Positions 10,793 to 23,939 of a DNA stretch of 64,000 bases are shown in pieces. The notes below the pieces were generated by a model. The model was given only the letters and a program-made list of their open reading frames with translations. It did no database searches and was not told the origin of the DNA. This stretch comes from Arachnopeziza araneosa (Eukaryota > Ascomycota > Leotiomycetes > Helotiales > Arachnopezizaceae). The stretch is from the NCBI GenBank assembly GCA_003988855.1, contig QYAI01000025.1, positions 62,001 through 126,000 of the forward strand. The letters are read 5' to 3'. The stretch's first letter is position 1. Each line of letters starts with the position of its first letter. A program made the position numbers and the translations under genes.

Positions 10793-13700
10793 ATGTCTAC
10801 AATCAGCCACGCCCACGAATTGAAGACGCAAGGTGTAATTGAGGCAGCCCAGGATCCGAACAGCGGTGTTACAGCAGATGATGCGCGGCAGAAGATTGTC
10901 ACTGAGAGCAAAAAGGCTGGCGTACCGGCTTTCGAATTCGACCCCAATGCGAGTCCAGAGGAGAAAGCCGCACAGGCGAGAGCAGTAAGTAACGCTGTCG
11001 ATGATATTGGGTTCAAAAGCTTACCTCTCCTACAGCACGTACCAGAAGGATTTCATCATGAGCATACATCGAAAGGAGTCGCAGTCCCGACGGACATCGA
11101 TGACGGAAAACCAGGAGCTTATGATCTCCCACCTCCATCAACAGCTGGAGCTCTCGCGGCTCCAGGAACCGTGAAAGATAAAGATGGGAAACCAGTGGCA
11201 AATGGATATACTGACGCTAAAGATGAAAATGAACGTTGGATTGAGCGTGCTGGATGGGCGCCCCGATTTGGGAATGGCGACTCAGGTGCATCTGTGGAAG
11301 AAGAGAATCCAGCAGACCACCAAACTTGGGTCGAAGGCAAACTCGATGATAAATTCTTTGGGGGTTAGTACTTAATCCTAAGCACGAGTGGAAGCTAATT
11401 TCTTTTCTAGACTGGTACCATAATACGGCTGTCATTATATTTGCATGCCTTTCCTCATGGCTTGTTGCGACTCTTGGAGGAGGTCTTGCCTGGGTGTTTC
11501 TGATCATGGCGATATGTGGAACATACTACCGGACATCGTTGCGCCGAGTAAGACGGAATTTCCGAGACGACGTGAACCGAGAGCTTGCGAAGAATCGTCT
11601 GGAAACGGACACGGAGAGCTTGGAGTGGATCAACAGCTTTATGGTCAAGTTCTGGCCAATTTTCCAGCCGGTTCTAGCGGAGACGGTCATTAACTCTGTA
11701 GACCAAGTCTTAAGTACGTCATGTCCAGCATTTTTGGACAGTCTTCGAATGAAGACTTTTACGCTTGGTAGCAAACCTCCTCGCATGGAGCATGTTAAGA
11801 CATATCCTAAAGCCGAAGATGATACTGTGGTCATGGATTGGAAGTTTAGCTTTACTCCGAATGATCACTCAGATATGACTTCGCGCCAGATCAAGAACAA
11901 GGTCAATCCCAAAGTAGTTCTCGAGATCAGAATCGGTAAGGCCATGATCAGCAAGGGATTAGATGTCATTGTTGAAGATATGGCCTTTTCTGGCCTCATG
12001 CGTGTTAAGATTAAGCTTCAAATCCCGTTCCCTCATGTGGAGAAAATCGAGATATCCTTTCTGGAAAAGCCGAGTAAGTATCATTTCCTATTTTACTTCG
12101 GAGGGCATACCTTGAGAAACCCGCCCTATCTTTAAGACGATGAAATTTCATGTCTAAAACTCGTTTGTAGTCTCATTTAGGTCACAACTAACTTTTGACT
12201 TTAGCGATCGACTACGTATGTAAGCCATTAGGAGGTGAGACTCTTGGTTTTGATATCAACTTCATTCCCGGCCTGGAATCTTTCATCTTGGACCAGATTC
12301 ACGCTAATATTGGACCAATCATGTATGCTCCTAACGTCTTCCCTATTGAAGTTGCCAAAATGTTGTCTGGCTCAGCGGTCGACCAAGCCATTGGTGTTTT
12401 AGCAGTCACCCTTCATGGAGCCCAAGGACTGAAGAACTCCGATAAATTCGCAGGCACGCCAGATCCATACGCTGTTGTTGCATTCAATAATGGGGCTCCA
12501 CTGGCGCAAACCAAGATTGTCAAAGAGAATGCAAACCCGAGATGGAATGAAACCAAGTATCTTATTGTCACGAACTTCAATGACAGTCTTACTTTAAATG
12601 TGTTCGACTACAATGAATATCGCAAAGATAAGGAACTTGGGGCGTCAACTTTCCCACTCGAAAGAATTCAGGATGTTACAGAGCACGAGAATGAACAACT
12701 CGAGGTCATGGCCAATGGAAAAGCTCGTGGAGTTATTTCCTCCGACATTCGATTTTTCCCTGTTCTCCAAGGAGAAGACCTGCCCGAGGGTAAGAAAGGG
12801 CCACCACCCGAGTCGAATACCGGTATTGCAAAGATCACCATTGAACAAGCGAAAGATCTTGATGGGACCAGAAGTCTTATCGGGCAACTCAATCCTTATG
12901 CTGTTTTACTGCTTAACAACAAAGAGATTCATGTTACGAGGAAGCTGAAAAGAACCAACAATCCTATTTGGGACAATGGATCTAAGGAAGTGTTAATAAC
13001 GGATCGCAAATCTGCGAAAATTGGACTTGTGATTAAAGACGACAGAGATTTGACTACAGATCCAATCCTTGGTACATATCAGATCAAACTCGACGACATG
13101 ATACAACTCATGGAAAAGGGCCAGGAGTGGTACAATCTCGCTGGTGACAAGGCTGGCAAGAGTCGTGCCAAGTTTACTCTTCAGTGGAAGCCAGTCGCTC
13201 TGTCAGGAGCGGTTGCAGGGACCGGTGGTTATGTCACGCCAATTGGTGTTATGAGATTCCATTTCAAGAACGCTCGTGAACTTCGAAACCTTGAAACTCT
13301 GGGAAAATCGGACCCGTATGCATGTGTGTTGCTCTCAGGAATCGAGAAGGGTCGCACCGTTACGTTCCAAAATAACCTGAATCCTGACTGGGATGAAGTT
13401 GTCTATGTTCCAGTTCATAGCACACGCGAGAAGTTGACTTTAGAAGTCATGGACGAGGAAAATATCAATAGTGACCGTACTTTGGGTTCCATTGATGTCG
13501 CTGCCTCGGATTATATTTCGCAAGCCGAGAATGGAGAGTATCTCGTGCATGCATCGAAAGATCCTCATGCTGCCCAACTTCGTATGCATGGAAAAGGTTC
13601 ACCACGTGGAACTCTCAACTATACGGCTGCTTTTTACCCTTGTTTGAACGTTGCTGATCCGGAAGAAGAAGCAGAAGAGAAAGCTGCTAAGGAGAAGTCA

Positions 13701-15576
13701 TTAGAAGAAAGAGGTCGTATTTCAGTTGATAGCAGCAAGGCTGCTGAAGATCCGGTTGAGGTTGCCAATGAGAAGCTCGCGAATGGAAAGGTTGATGATA
13801 CTTTGGCAAAAACGCTTGCTGAAGGAGAGAAAGAGCAGAAAGAGACCTCGGGAGAGAAAACTTTGCCTAAGATTCACCTGACGCCTGAAGAGTTACTGAA
13901 GCACGAATCCGGCTTAATTATATTCAAGCTACTTGACGTTGAGCTTACTCGCACTAACGTGTGTGTTGAGGTTGTGATGGACGATATGGCATTTCCGTCC
14001 TACACCTCTTCTACCATTAGGTCCAGAAAGACCACAATCGACGAGATTGGTGATTGCTTCGTGCGTGAACTTGAATTCTCAAAGATCACCCTTCGAATTC
14101 GTGAAAAGGGTAAATCCCAGGGAGATGACAAGAAGGATTACACAATTGCAAAATTGACTGGAAGCACCATTGATACCCTCAAACAGTGCCTTGTGAGTAA
14201 TCAAGACAGATTCTTTTACTAGCAATACTAAGATAGAGCAGAACAATCCTACTATCCTCAAGCTTAAAGACGATGACGGCCAAGTCTGCAGTGTAAAAGC
14301 CAGCTTGAAGTACATCCCTGTCAACATGCTACTCGATCCTAGTGAAAGTATCAACAATATGGGCAGACTTCGCGTGGATATTCTTGATGCCACAGATCTC
14401 CCATCAGCTGATAGGAATGGCTATAGCGACCCATATTGCAAATTTGATTTGAATGGCAAGGACGTCTTCAAGACCAAGGTCCAAAAGAAAACTCTCCACC
14501 CAGCTTGGAATGAGTTCTTCGAGGTTGACATCGCCTCCAGAACAGCGGCCAAATTCATTTGCAACGTCTACGATTGGGATTTTGGAGAGAAGGCCGACTT
14601 TCTGGGTGGAGCAGCCATTAATTTGGATTTACTCGAGCCTTTCACCGCCCAGGAGTATAAAGTAGCCCTCGACGGCAAATCAGGAACAGTAAGATTACGA
14701 CTACTTTTCAAGTCCAACTATGTTACACGCTCTCGACAAGGATCTTCAACTTTTTCGGGTACCTTCGCAGCGCCAGGAAAGATTGTTACTGGTGTTGCTG
14801 GTGCTCCAATCAAGGGTGTCGGGCTTGCTGCTCATGGCGTTGGGAAAGGTGCGTCATTCATTCGGCATGGATTTAAGAGTAAGAAAAAGGATGAAGAGGA
14901 TATCAATGGCGCTGGAGCAACCGAGATGGAAGCAGAGGATGCCGCGTTTCTAAACGGCAGTACTATCCCTACAATATCAACACCCACAGAAGCTGCGCCG
15001 CCGGTAACACCTCCTGGCAGTTCTCTTGATCCTTCTTCTGCGCACACTCGGACAAAAAGCTTTGGTGCCACGTCTCTGCATAGCACTATTGCTGGTGGCT
15101 CTGGTGCTTCTACTGGCACAGCAGCATTTACTATATTGTCCACAGTTGGCTATCCACCATCTTCGAACGTCATGGTCTATATGAAACAACTTAGCCCCAA
15201 ACCAAAGGTTATTCACAAGACCGATCACATCAAATCTGCTTCTGGTACAGTAACCTTCAATGAGAAGAAGGAGAGTTTCAAATGCTCCTGTTCAGCAGAT
15301 ACACAATTCCAGATTCAGGTTAAAAGTCATAATACATTTGGAAGCGATGATGACCTTGGTGAGGGCCTCTTCTTCGTTGATGAGTCTGGAACTGGTCTAG
15401 AAAAGCAAGTCAAAGCTGGAAGCGGCCACGTAGTTATCAAGAGTAATTTCATTCTTGCGCCTGAGAACGGCAACGCTGGGAATGACAGCCCGCGGTCAGT
15501 CAGTGGGCTGAGGAAAAGTCTCCTAAGCAAGAGAGATGGCAGAAACAGCCGGGACGTAACGCCTACACCTCCTTAA
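10793..15576 (+). CDS. Tricalbin, ER-plasma membrane tether with SMP and C2 domains
   Basis: Exons are 10793-10984, 11036-11363, 11411-12073, 12205-14192 and 14242-15576, giving about 1501 residues. Residues 1-170 are a hydrophilic lead. A hydrophobic hairpin at about 178-215 would anchor the protein in the ER. An SMP lipid-transfer domain follows (about 230-440). Five C2-like domains start near 457, 599, 739, 949 and 1096. The first, third and fifth carry SDPY or PDPY-type calcium-loop Asp residues; the second reads LNPYA and the fourth is degenerate. The C-terminus is Ser/Thr-rich and ends with another beta-rich segment. Length matches yeast Tcb1-3 (about 1180-1545). The family moves or senses lipids at ER-plasma membrane contacts in a calcium-dependent way. 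The first intron (51 nt) is stop-free and in frame, so a 1518-residue form is possible. The gene runs tail to tail with the FYVE-RING gene. Confidence 0.92.
10985..11035 (+). other. Stop-free 51-nt intron in the tricalbin gene
   Basis: The segment begins GTAAGT and ends CTCCTACAG. It lies on codon boundaries, has 17 codons and no stop. Removing it joins AQARA to HVPEGFHHEH. Confidence 0.7.
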
Positions 15577-16570
15577 GCAGCATAGCTCTTTCGGAACAAG
15601 CAGTGGAGTAGGTTCAAACATGGAGGGAAAAGGAAACAGCTCATCTAAATTCTCATGGATATGTAATTAGTGTTCGTGCGATACCACAGCGACCGCGTCT
15701 TTCTTCCTTTTACAACGGTTGCACTTTTCTAGCTAGATTGATTTCCTTGGAGCATTGACAATGGACAAGCCAAATTGATGCATGGTTCTGATTTACCAGA
15801 ACTTACTGAGCCCTTTTAGGGGAGAATGGAAGCAGTTAAGATAATAAAAGCCGAGTTTTTCATTGGATTCATTCTTCTCGACTTGAGGTACTCTATTTTC
15901 TCAACCTACTAGCTGTTTCTTTCCTGCTTTGCTTAAGCAAGAGTTGGTAATCAAATGTTGCAGCTGTAATGTCTACGTGCACGCAAAAAAATATAGAAGC
16001 AACACAGCCCTGTCTACTTCGAAACACCACTGTTCAATGTCAAAATAAGTATTTGCTAGTCAAGATCTGATTCTACTTCCGACACTGAATCTGTTCCCAT
16101 CTGCTCACTGAAGAACAAGGCTTTGTGTATTCAGCATGCTAGCCTTTGTCTACACTTGAAATAAGTGGGGTGGATTCATAGGACAAGCCTTAAACGAGAA
16201 TTACGGCGTATGGGTTTGCTATCTTTGGGTAGTTGCGTCGGGTTTTCTGGTTGATAAGCAGAGATTTCAATAGGACATGAGTGGTTAATTTTGAACAGGG
16301 TAGGTTTTATTTCGCATAGGTTTTATGGTTATGAGCTTGCACTTTGAACCAATCAGGTGGGGAGGGCTAGAAACGCGAACAAATGACATTAATCGAAGAG
16401 AGGCAAGTAGCCCCTAGGTCATGAGTTGAGTACCTCAATCTACAGTAAGTCTATCCATTGAAATAGCGAAATGGTATCCCACCCTTTGCCAGAAATCCAA
16501 CATCCATCATCTCTATCAACGCCAATAGCACAAAATCCGATCTCAAATGTTTACTCCAGTTGCGATATGA
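15577..16570. other. Intergenic stretch between convergent genes, 1.0 kb
   Basis: The stretch joins the 3' ends of the tricalbin and FYVE-RING genes. It is AT-rich with no supported coding sequence and probably holds both 3' UTRs. One frame at 16471-16872 merely mirrors the end of the RING gene. Confidence 0.5.
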
Positions 16571-18550
16571 CTAATACCCACTCCCATGTTGATGAACAGG
16601 ACATTGGCCGGGTCGGTTCTCAAACCAGCTTCGGATGCACTTCAAATGAAATCTGCAGAAACATTCTAATCGTCCCATCTCTACACCTACTTCGAACTCT
16701 TCCAGGCATATTGTGCATTCTGCATCATCGACACAATCTTTCTCCGTCGCGTGATACGGAAAAACACCAGTCCTGCGTCCTGGGCTACTCGGGCCTTGTG
16801 AATGTCCTAGAACGACAGCGGCATGAGATTGTTCTCGAGCTGCCATTCGTGCTTCAGGCGTGTTTGCAGTAGGAATAGGCCGTGTTGACGTCGAGCTCTC
16901 ACCGACAAAAGGTCGAGGACTATGCGATGTTCGAGGAGCTGCTGCCAAAACAGGAGCAGGAGCGGGCGTGGGCGTGGGCGTGGGCGCGGGGGATGCTTGT
17001 CCCATAGCTTCAGCGACGCAGGCTTGTACATGATTTGCTCGCAAGGTCTCAAAGTTCTCGAGGGCCCTGGAAGGTAGCTCACGGTGGCATACCCAACATT
17101 CATCTTCTTCTGGAATAGGAAGTTGAGGAGCACGTGGTGTTTGAGGAAGCGGCCTGTCATTACTCGGAGGAATGAGAGAACGGTACTGTTGTTGTTGTTG
17201 ACGCCGAGACGGCTGTGCATCCAGTGATTGATCTGATGGGCTGGGATTCGAAAAACTACCAAGAAATTGACCCATGCTAAGTGCGTCTCTTGGGGCTCCA
17301 ATCTGCATCAATAGTTAACAACAACGTATAGGGTACAATGATGCAGGTTTAATGTTTGACATACTGTGTTACTTCGCGACCGGCTCTCTGATCCGTCGGG
17401 TCTTAAGAGATCGTTGCTGAGTGGTGTTGCACGTGTTGAAGTGTTAGATCTCGAAGTCCTGTTGGAATTTACAAGTGGGTTCGCTTGTCTAGATCTCTGA
17501 GGAAAGTTCGCAACCGCAGCATCAAAGGCAGACGTAGGTCTATAAGGCCCCGAGCCTGGATATGAAGGCGATGCAGTGCTGACGGATCGACTGTGTGAGG
17601 TTTGCTGTGAAGGCAACGGAGCTTGTGGTGGTGCTATATTTGGATCAGGAACACATGGATTGCAAAGACGAACTCTCTCTCCTCCCCCTAGGCCCTCTAC
17701 AGCTACAGAATTACCAACACGCGTGGAGTCTAATGTTGGACGTCGTGTTCCAGACATAGCTCCGCTTTCTGACGGGGGCTGCACGATGTATTGATAAGGG
17801 ATTGTGATTCTATGTGGTGAACATGAATTACAGACGACTCTTCCGCATTTTCTAAACAAGAGATTAGTCGATTCACAGGTTAAATGGTCCTTTCGGATCA
17901 TCAAGAAGCTTAATTCGAAACATACCGACAATGGTGTTTCCTAACAAAGAAGCCTTGGTCATACGTTAGATCAGATACGCTCTCTTTTTAGAAAGTTACT
18001 TACTAAATTGTGTTCGACAGATAGGGCATATTGTGACTGAGGCATCTGGTTGCCAGGGAGGAACAATCACTCCCACTGGTTCGGGAGTGTGTTCTCTCTC
18101 TCTTTCCCTCCGCCGAACCTGGCTTGGTGAGGTATGCGACAGAAGAGGCCTATCACCAGATGAGAGCGAATCACTATCCCCAGTAGCCCTCTGAGATATT
18201 TGGGCAGACTGGTACGTGGATGCCCTGCTCCGAGTTGGAGTAAGTAAACCATCACTAAATGCTTGGGGGCTCGCTTCCTGGACCGGAACAGTATTAGGAG
18301 ACCTCGACGAGCTTCTGGGAGGCACAGAATACATGTTGGAAGACGAGCCATTCCCACTAGTATTGTTGGTTGTTAAAGTTCTGGCTTGATTTTTTGTGAG
18401 GTTAGCCTCTGCTGTCGTATGAGGTCGGAAACGCGGCAAAATGCTCGCCTGGAATTCATCGTTGGTTTGCCCAGGAATTGCTGGCAAGGGCCGCTCAGTC
18501 TCATAGACATCGGCATCTGATGGAATTCCTCCTATATCTTGATCGGCCAT
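16571..18550 (-). CDS. FYVE and RING finger protein, Pib1-like endosomal ubiquitin ligase
   Basis: Four exons (18550-18004, 17953-17926, 17851-17365, 17302-16571) encode about 597 residues. The FYVE domain is split over three exons. WQPD and CPIC lie at the end of exon 1, the basic PI3P-binding core RKHHCRKCG spans the 28-nt exon 2 and exon 3, and the last zinc pair LCNPC lies near residue 256. Between the core and that last pair there is a Gly/Ser/Arg-rich insert. The C-terminal 48 residues form a RING starting CTICLEEF and ending CPVH, in which His takes the place of the last Cys, as in ZNRF1/2. The middle is disordered and Gln/Pro-rich, with an alternating Pro-Thr/Ala run. FYVE plus C-terminal RING is the yeast Pib1 architecture (286 residues), an E3 on endosomes and vacuole. 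Substrates are unknown. The ATG at 18550 begins MADQDIGG; upstream there is only a TTG-initiated extension. Confidence 0.87.
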
Positions 18551-20472
18551 TTTGACTATATTTAATGCACTTGTACTTCGAGAAAGTTTGTTATCAAGTC
18601 GCCACTTTGGATCCGCAATATGAACTCTGATAGGAAGCAAGAGACTCTTCTCTTCTAGCTTGAGTATCTCGTTTTAATATATGACTTCCGACGGCCGGAT
18701 AAGGTAGAGGATATCGACAAAGTACTCTAGGGTAATTTCAAGGCGAGGGGCGAGGCTGGGTGACTTCAAAGCTCAAGATCAAACAGTTTTGATGGTGCTG
18801 AGATACTGTTAGCTCAGTTTTTATGTGGCAAGGACTGGCTCGATTTCTCATACCGTTCTCTGCATGCAAACTTAAGTCCTTTTCAACCTCGCATATCGCC
18901 CCTTTCCAGCTTGATGGACCCCCTCCTAGACTAACTCGGCCGATCGTCCGATGGATCGTGGTATCATAAATGTGTTTGAAGCTACCTCCAGACCTCAGCC
19001 TCTAGGTTTGGGAGAGGACATAGAGTCTATGAATTGCACATAGGAAAATGTTGCAAAATAGTGAACCGCAGCCCAGCTAGAGTTGAGCTGAGGTTGGACA
19101 CGCGACAAGGCTTCATTTGTTTTGTGTATGTTATCAGTTCATCACCGATAAGAATAGCGTCTTACTAGCGTCGGGTTTTTCCGTTTCTCCCAAGAACCCC
19201 TTTGCTTCTCAAGTTGTCTCCAGATTAATCCCTGAAGACTGTGTAGCAAATGGAGGACGCTTATAACTGCTCTTACAACTACCTATGCCTTCGCAACTGT
19301 CTTCTTTGTGTAAGCTAATTCTCACCACTACCGTGTGCTTTGTGTGAAGACCCTAGCAAAGATGATAGCGGGGTTACCTTAGGCCTCAGAATCATCAAAG
19401 TTTCCCTTGTAGGACGCTCAGGTAAGTTTTGTAAGAGAATGCTAGGTAGTTAACAGCTTCATCCCTTCTGTGGATTGCATTTGAAAGTCCCGATGCAGAA
19501 ATATTAAAATAACTACCTCCTTCTCGCCCCCAAAGCAGAAATTGAAGACTTAATGCTCTACATGCGATTAATTACAGAATTTTCCTTTCAAAGACAGGAC
19601 TTTTGATAGTAATGAGACATTTATCAAATAGCCCACTTCACACGCACTTCCCATCAGAGAGCAAACCTGAGATTGAGTCCATAACCAAATCTCGTTACTA
19701 TCCACAAAGAGCATACCACCTATGTATAGATCAAATGCACGCTACCTTTGTCCTTCGCTCACGGAAGTATTTCTGAGAGTTTGTGAAATTGCCGTGGAGG
19801 ATATAGCAAAGGGCGGCCAGAGTAATAAAATCATGAGTAAAACAAGCTTTGAAAGGAGTGAGTCTTGTTAAGGTTAAAATATTATTCAATAGTTTCAACT
19901 ATCCTTAGAATCCCAAGTCGATATATTATTCACACTGCAAGTACTTTACTGGGAAGGAAGGATACCAGAGGCTTCCCGGCAACTTTCAGTATTTTCGATA
20001 TAAGGTGATCTAGTTATTCAACTATTAAAAAGTTTTTTTTGAAACTTGAACCTAAACTTGTACTTGAGTGACTGTCACGGTAGCAAAAATCGAAGATATC
20101 TTGAAACCATCGTTGAATGATTGACAGAACAGCTTTCGTGGCTAAATTAAATAATAGAAAGTAAACTTAAAAAGAAGTTGCACCACCCCGGAAGGATACT
20201 GTTGCTTGCCGATGGTACAACTGAAACAAGGAGAATCAGTATGCTTGCGCGGCCCCTTCGATTTAAGAACTTTGGTTGTATACATTTGGGACAAATAAAG
20301 ATATACTTCTGCTGTTTCCCCAAGGCTTTCAGTTTCGTGAAGATCCGAAGTTTAACCGCAATAAAGTACCTTAGGAGTTAGGCCCAAATATTTTATGATC
20401 GGTCCATCGCTATATCGGCGTCTCTGATTCCGCACCAAACACCGAAACCGCAATCCAAAATCCAAAAACACG
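18551..20472. other. Divergent intergenic stretch, 1.9 kb
   Basis: This separates the starts of the FYVE-RING gene (-) and the zinc-cluster regulator gene (+). I see no coding sequence; the small frame at 20178-20381 has no recognisable content. Long promoters ahead of zinc-cluster regulators are common. Confidence 0.5.
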
Positions 20473-23053
20473 ATGGAGTCTTCGCTCGACCCCCGCTTGC
20501 GGAGTATCGCAGCTTCAACCTTTCAAACACCTCTACCACTCAATGCGCAACAGTCGCCCGCCCCTCCGCTTCAATACGACGAGTCGCCCCAGCCATACCT
20601 CCAAGATAGCGCGGGCCTTGATGATCATGATGGTGACGGTAGTCAGGAAGGCGGCGCAATCGATCCGAAGCGTCCACGAGCTTGTGAGGCTTGTCGAGGA
20701 CTAAAAGTCAAATGTGAACCTGATGCAACCGGCGGTCCTTGTAGAAGATGCGCAAAGGCGAACCGCCAATGCATCACCACCGTTCCGAATCGCAAGAGGC
20801 AAAAGAAGACCGACAGTCGCGTCGCAGAACTAGAGAAGAAGATTGATGCTTTGACAGCTACATTGGCTCAAAAGTCTGCTGGCCAAGCACCAGGGGCTTT
20901 CGATCAAAATGCACACCATGCGTCCATGCAATCACGTATCAATCCGTACCAACAAGTTACAAATGGAGAATACACCCACTCGCCTTTCGCTCAACCACCA
21001 GACGGCCGCGGTGAGGAATGGACAGCATATCCCCAGGCGTCTGAATTTGAGGCAAGAAAGGGCTCTGGCCCACCAATGGTTGTCGCTGGACAGAAGCGCA
21101 AGCACATGGATGGTCGTGAATACTCAATGGCAGCTGGATCTCCATTATCAGGGTCTGCAGCCACAACTGCGTTTCTGATGGAAAGCGGCCGTCCGCAAAC
21201 AGCAGCCAACGAATATGCAGACGTTGTTGACAAAGGGCTCGTTACCCCCGAAGAGGCTAACACAATGTTTCAGTGCTATGTTGAGAAAATGGCACCTCAC
21301 ATGGGTGCAGTGGTATTCCCAGCTGGGATCACGGCTGCGGAAGTTCGCAAGAACCAACCCACTCTTTTCCTGGCTATTCTGAGTGCTAGCTCTGGATCGA
21401 ATTATCCTAGGTTACAGAAGTCATTAACAAAGGAAGTTATGAGTAGGTACGCTCAGCAGATCATTTGCAATGGGGAGAAGACTCTTGAATTGGTTCAAGC
21501 ATTACATGTTAGCACACTTTGGTACTATCCTCCAGAGCATTTCGAAGAGTTGAAGTTCTACCAACTCATCCATATTGCGGCAGTTATGGCCATTGACATC
21601 GGTATTGGAAAGAAGTCTAAGGTACAGAGATCTAAACCCTCAGTTGGTTTGTGGAGAGACCATCACTGGCGTCGTACTCCCTTCCCTGATCCAGAGGGTA
21701 TTGAAGCAAGAAGAGCATGGCTTGCATGCTACTTTCTCTGCGCCAATGCTGCTATGGGCTTACGGAGGCCAAATCTGATTCGATGGAATTCATTCATGGG
21801 CGAATGTGTTGACGTGCTCGAGAGTTCTCCTGAAGCACTTCCTACGGATAAGTCACTTTGCCAGTGGATTCGTAGTCAACGTATTGCAGAGGAGGTTGGA
21901 ACCAAATTTTCCATGGATGATCCAGGAGCTGTCGTGAATATTTCAGACCCCAATGTCCAATACTCATTGAAGGGATTTGAGAGAGATTTGCAGAACTGGA
22001 GAGAGCAGTTGACGGCAGAGTCTACCACACGTAAGTTTCGCATGTATCTGTTGGCATCACTCTAACCCGGCAATAGCTAGCTTAAAGGTTATGGAGCACA
22101 TCATCAACCTGTACATTCACGAAGTGGCATTGCATGTGAACCATAATGTGGAGGAGTTCAAACCACCTTTCACGGAGGACGCGTTCCGGAACCTTCAGGA
22201 TGAGACCGACCTTAAGCCACTCTCATCGGCTCATGTCGACGCCCTCGCCACCTGCTTATTTTCGATCAATAGAGTTTTGGAGACCTTCCTCGGCTTCGAT
22301 GTTGATACGATTCGTTGTCTACCTGTGGCAAACTTCGTTCGGGTAGCTTACGCAGTTGTGGTGCTCATCAAGATGTATTTCTCGTCTGCTCTTCCAAACA
22401 GTGAGCTTGGCAGAGTCATCAAGACGAATGATATGAAGGTTGAGCAATATTTGGACGGTCTGGTTGAGAAATTTAGAGCCGCGGCTGCTGAGGAACGCTC
22501 TCGACCTTCCGCCAAATTCCTCATGGTTCTCATCATGCTCAAGACATGGTTCCATCGTCAACGAGAGTCGCGGGCTCGGCAACCGGAGCAGCCTACATCC
22601 CTCCCTGATAGCACGTCGGCAGCTTCCCAGACCCCAAGTTCAAACCAAACACGAAATGGCAAGAAGCCTGATTTTAGTGCTGGAAACACGCCTCTGCAAC
22701 TCCTAAGTGAAGTTGCAGCAGGCAACTCAAGAGGTCAGCCTCGGTCAGAAAGTGTTGGAAACTACCCAGCATCAACGAACTGGCAAGAACAGCAAGCCTC
22801 ATATCCCAGCTATGGTCCGACGGCTCAGTACCCTATGGATCAAGGTTATGGTAGTACGAGTATCGGTGGTTTGGGAATGGGCAACATTGATCCTAACCTG
22901 GGCTTGGATCTTGGTTACTCGCTGGGAGATAACCTTGAGCAAGCGATGGGAATGACGCTCGGTGCTGGTGACTTTGGTAACTATCTTGGTGAGGGCTCGT
23001 TCTTTGGAGTCTCGCTTGATAGCATGCCTGCTTTTGAGAGCTTGGGGTTCTAG
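20473..23053 (+). CDS. Zn(II)2Cys6 transcription factor, War1-like
   Basis: Two exons, 20473-22030 and 22077-23053, join over a 46-nt GTAAGT..AATAG intron to give about 844 residues. The zinc cluster at about residues 69-99 has spacing C-x2-C-x6-C-x8-C-x2-C-x6-C. It is followed by a basic linker (RKRQKK) and a short leucine-heptad coiled coil (about 112-136, VAELEKKIDALTATL), as in dimeric Gal4-class factors. A fungal transcription factor middle region spans about 250-680. The C-terminus is rich in Gln, Gly and Asn and may activate transcription. The cluster-plus-linker sequence resembles proteins annotated as War1, the yeast weak-acid stress regulator that controls PDR12. This is family-level recognition and does not establish the regulon. 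The next gene downstream is an MFS carrier, which could be a target or simple coincidence. Confidence 0.85.
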
Positions 23054-23939
23054 GTGGTTGCGTTGCCTCCCTCGAGAAGTTCGTCTCACCTGCCGCCAAG
23101 ACAATCGTCATTTACGAGGATTGATCTCCGGTAGTCCACGCCTGCGTCTGATTGCCTGGTTTGGCTGGACGGTGCATCATCTGCAAAAAATCTTTTCTTT
23201 TACGGGCCGCGGCCACAGCGCATCGCGGCTCTGCCGGCGAAAATATACCTGCCTGCAATGCACTTTAGATAGCATGATCAATGAGCAATGAAGATTAATT
23301 AATGCAGACCTAGAACCAATGAAGAAGCAGATGTCGCTCCGTAAAACCTAACCTACCAAGTCTTCCCTGCCCTGTGGTCTGCACTCCACACAGACGCCTA
23401 TCACGGAGTAATGCATGGCATGGCATGGCATAAGCAGAGGTTGGGCAGGTATCCAACTGGCGGACCCCTCCGAAGAAGCAAGACAACAAGATTCTGGCAG
23501 CGCGCGCAGGGCCTTATCGAGGTCGGTTGCCGCTAATGCGCGTGCCAGGTTCAAAATCTGCAAGAGCGCCATCATGGGCGGGACCTCTATCTCTCGTCTC
23601 GTGAGCTGAAGGTCCGCCGAAGACCACCCTTTTTCTTTCCGCTTCTACTTTGGATATTTCCTCCTCTTCTCCTTCTCCTTCTCCTTCTCCTCTCTCTCCC
23701 CTCTCCCGCCAACACGGTTGAAGTCCGAATGCAGTTCGCGAGAATCAATTGAGAATCCCTCGCGAGAACTCACTGTGACGCCAGTTCAATTGCCTTCCCG
23801 CGAAGGAAAAGCTACCCCGCCACCAAGGCAAGCTCCCAAGGACCGAGCTCCAGCTTGTCCTCCGCCCCCCGAACTGACGTCTCTCCTCCCTCTTTCTTTC
23901 TTCTCCTAAATCAAAGTCTATATTCAAGATCAGAAAACC
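23054..23939. other. Intergenic and 5' leader stretch, 0.9 kb
   Basis: This is the 3' end of the regulator gene and the promoter and leader of the MFS gene. It contains a long pyrimidine tract at about 23661-23708. No supported coding sequence is present. Confidence 0.5.
23661..23708. promoter_or_regulatory. CT-rich pyrimidine tract upstream of the MFS gene
   Basis: A nearly pure C/T run of about 48 nt, built largely of TTCTCC-like units, lies 230-280 bp before the MFS start codon. Pyrimidine-rich stretches upstream of start sites are a known feature of filamentous fungal promoters. It is also a simple-sequence repeat. Confidence 0.5.

Noticed and set aside
23054..23291. Extension or second gene after the zinc-cluster regulator
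   Set aside because: The frames here overlap the regulator's end in other phases and contain no domain.
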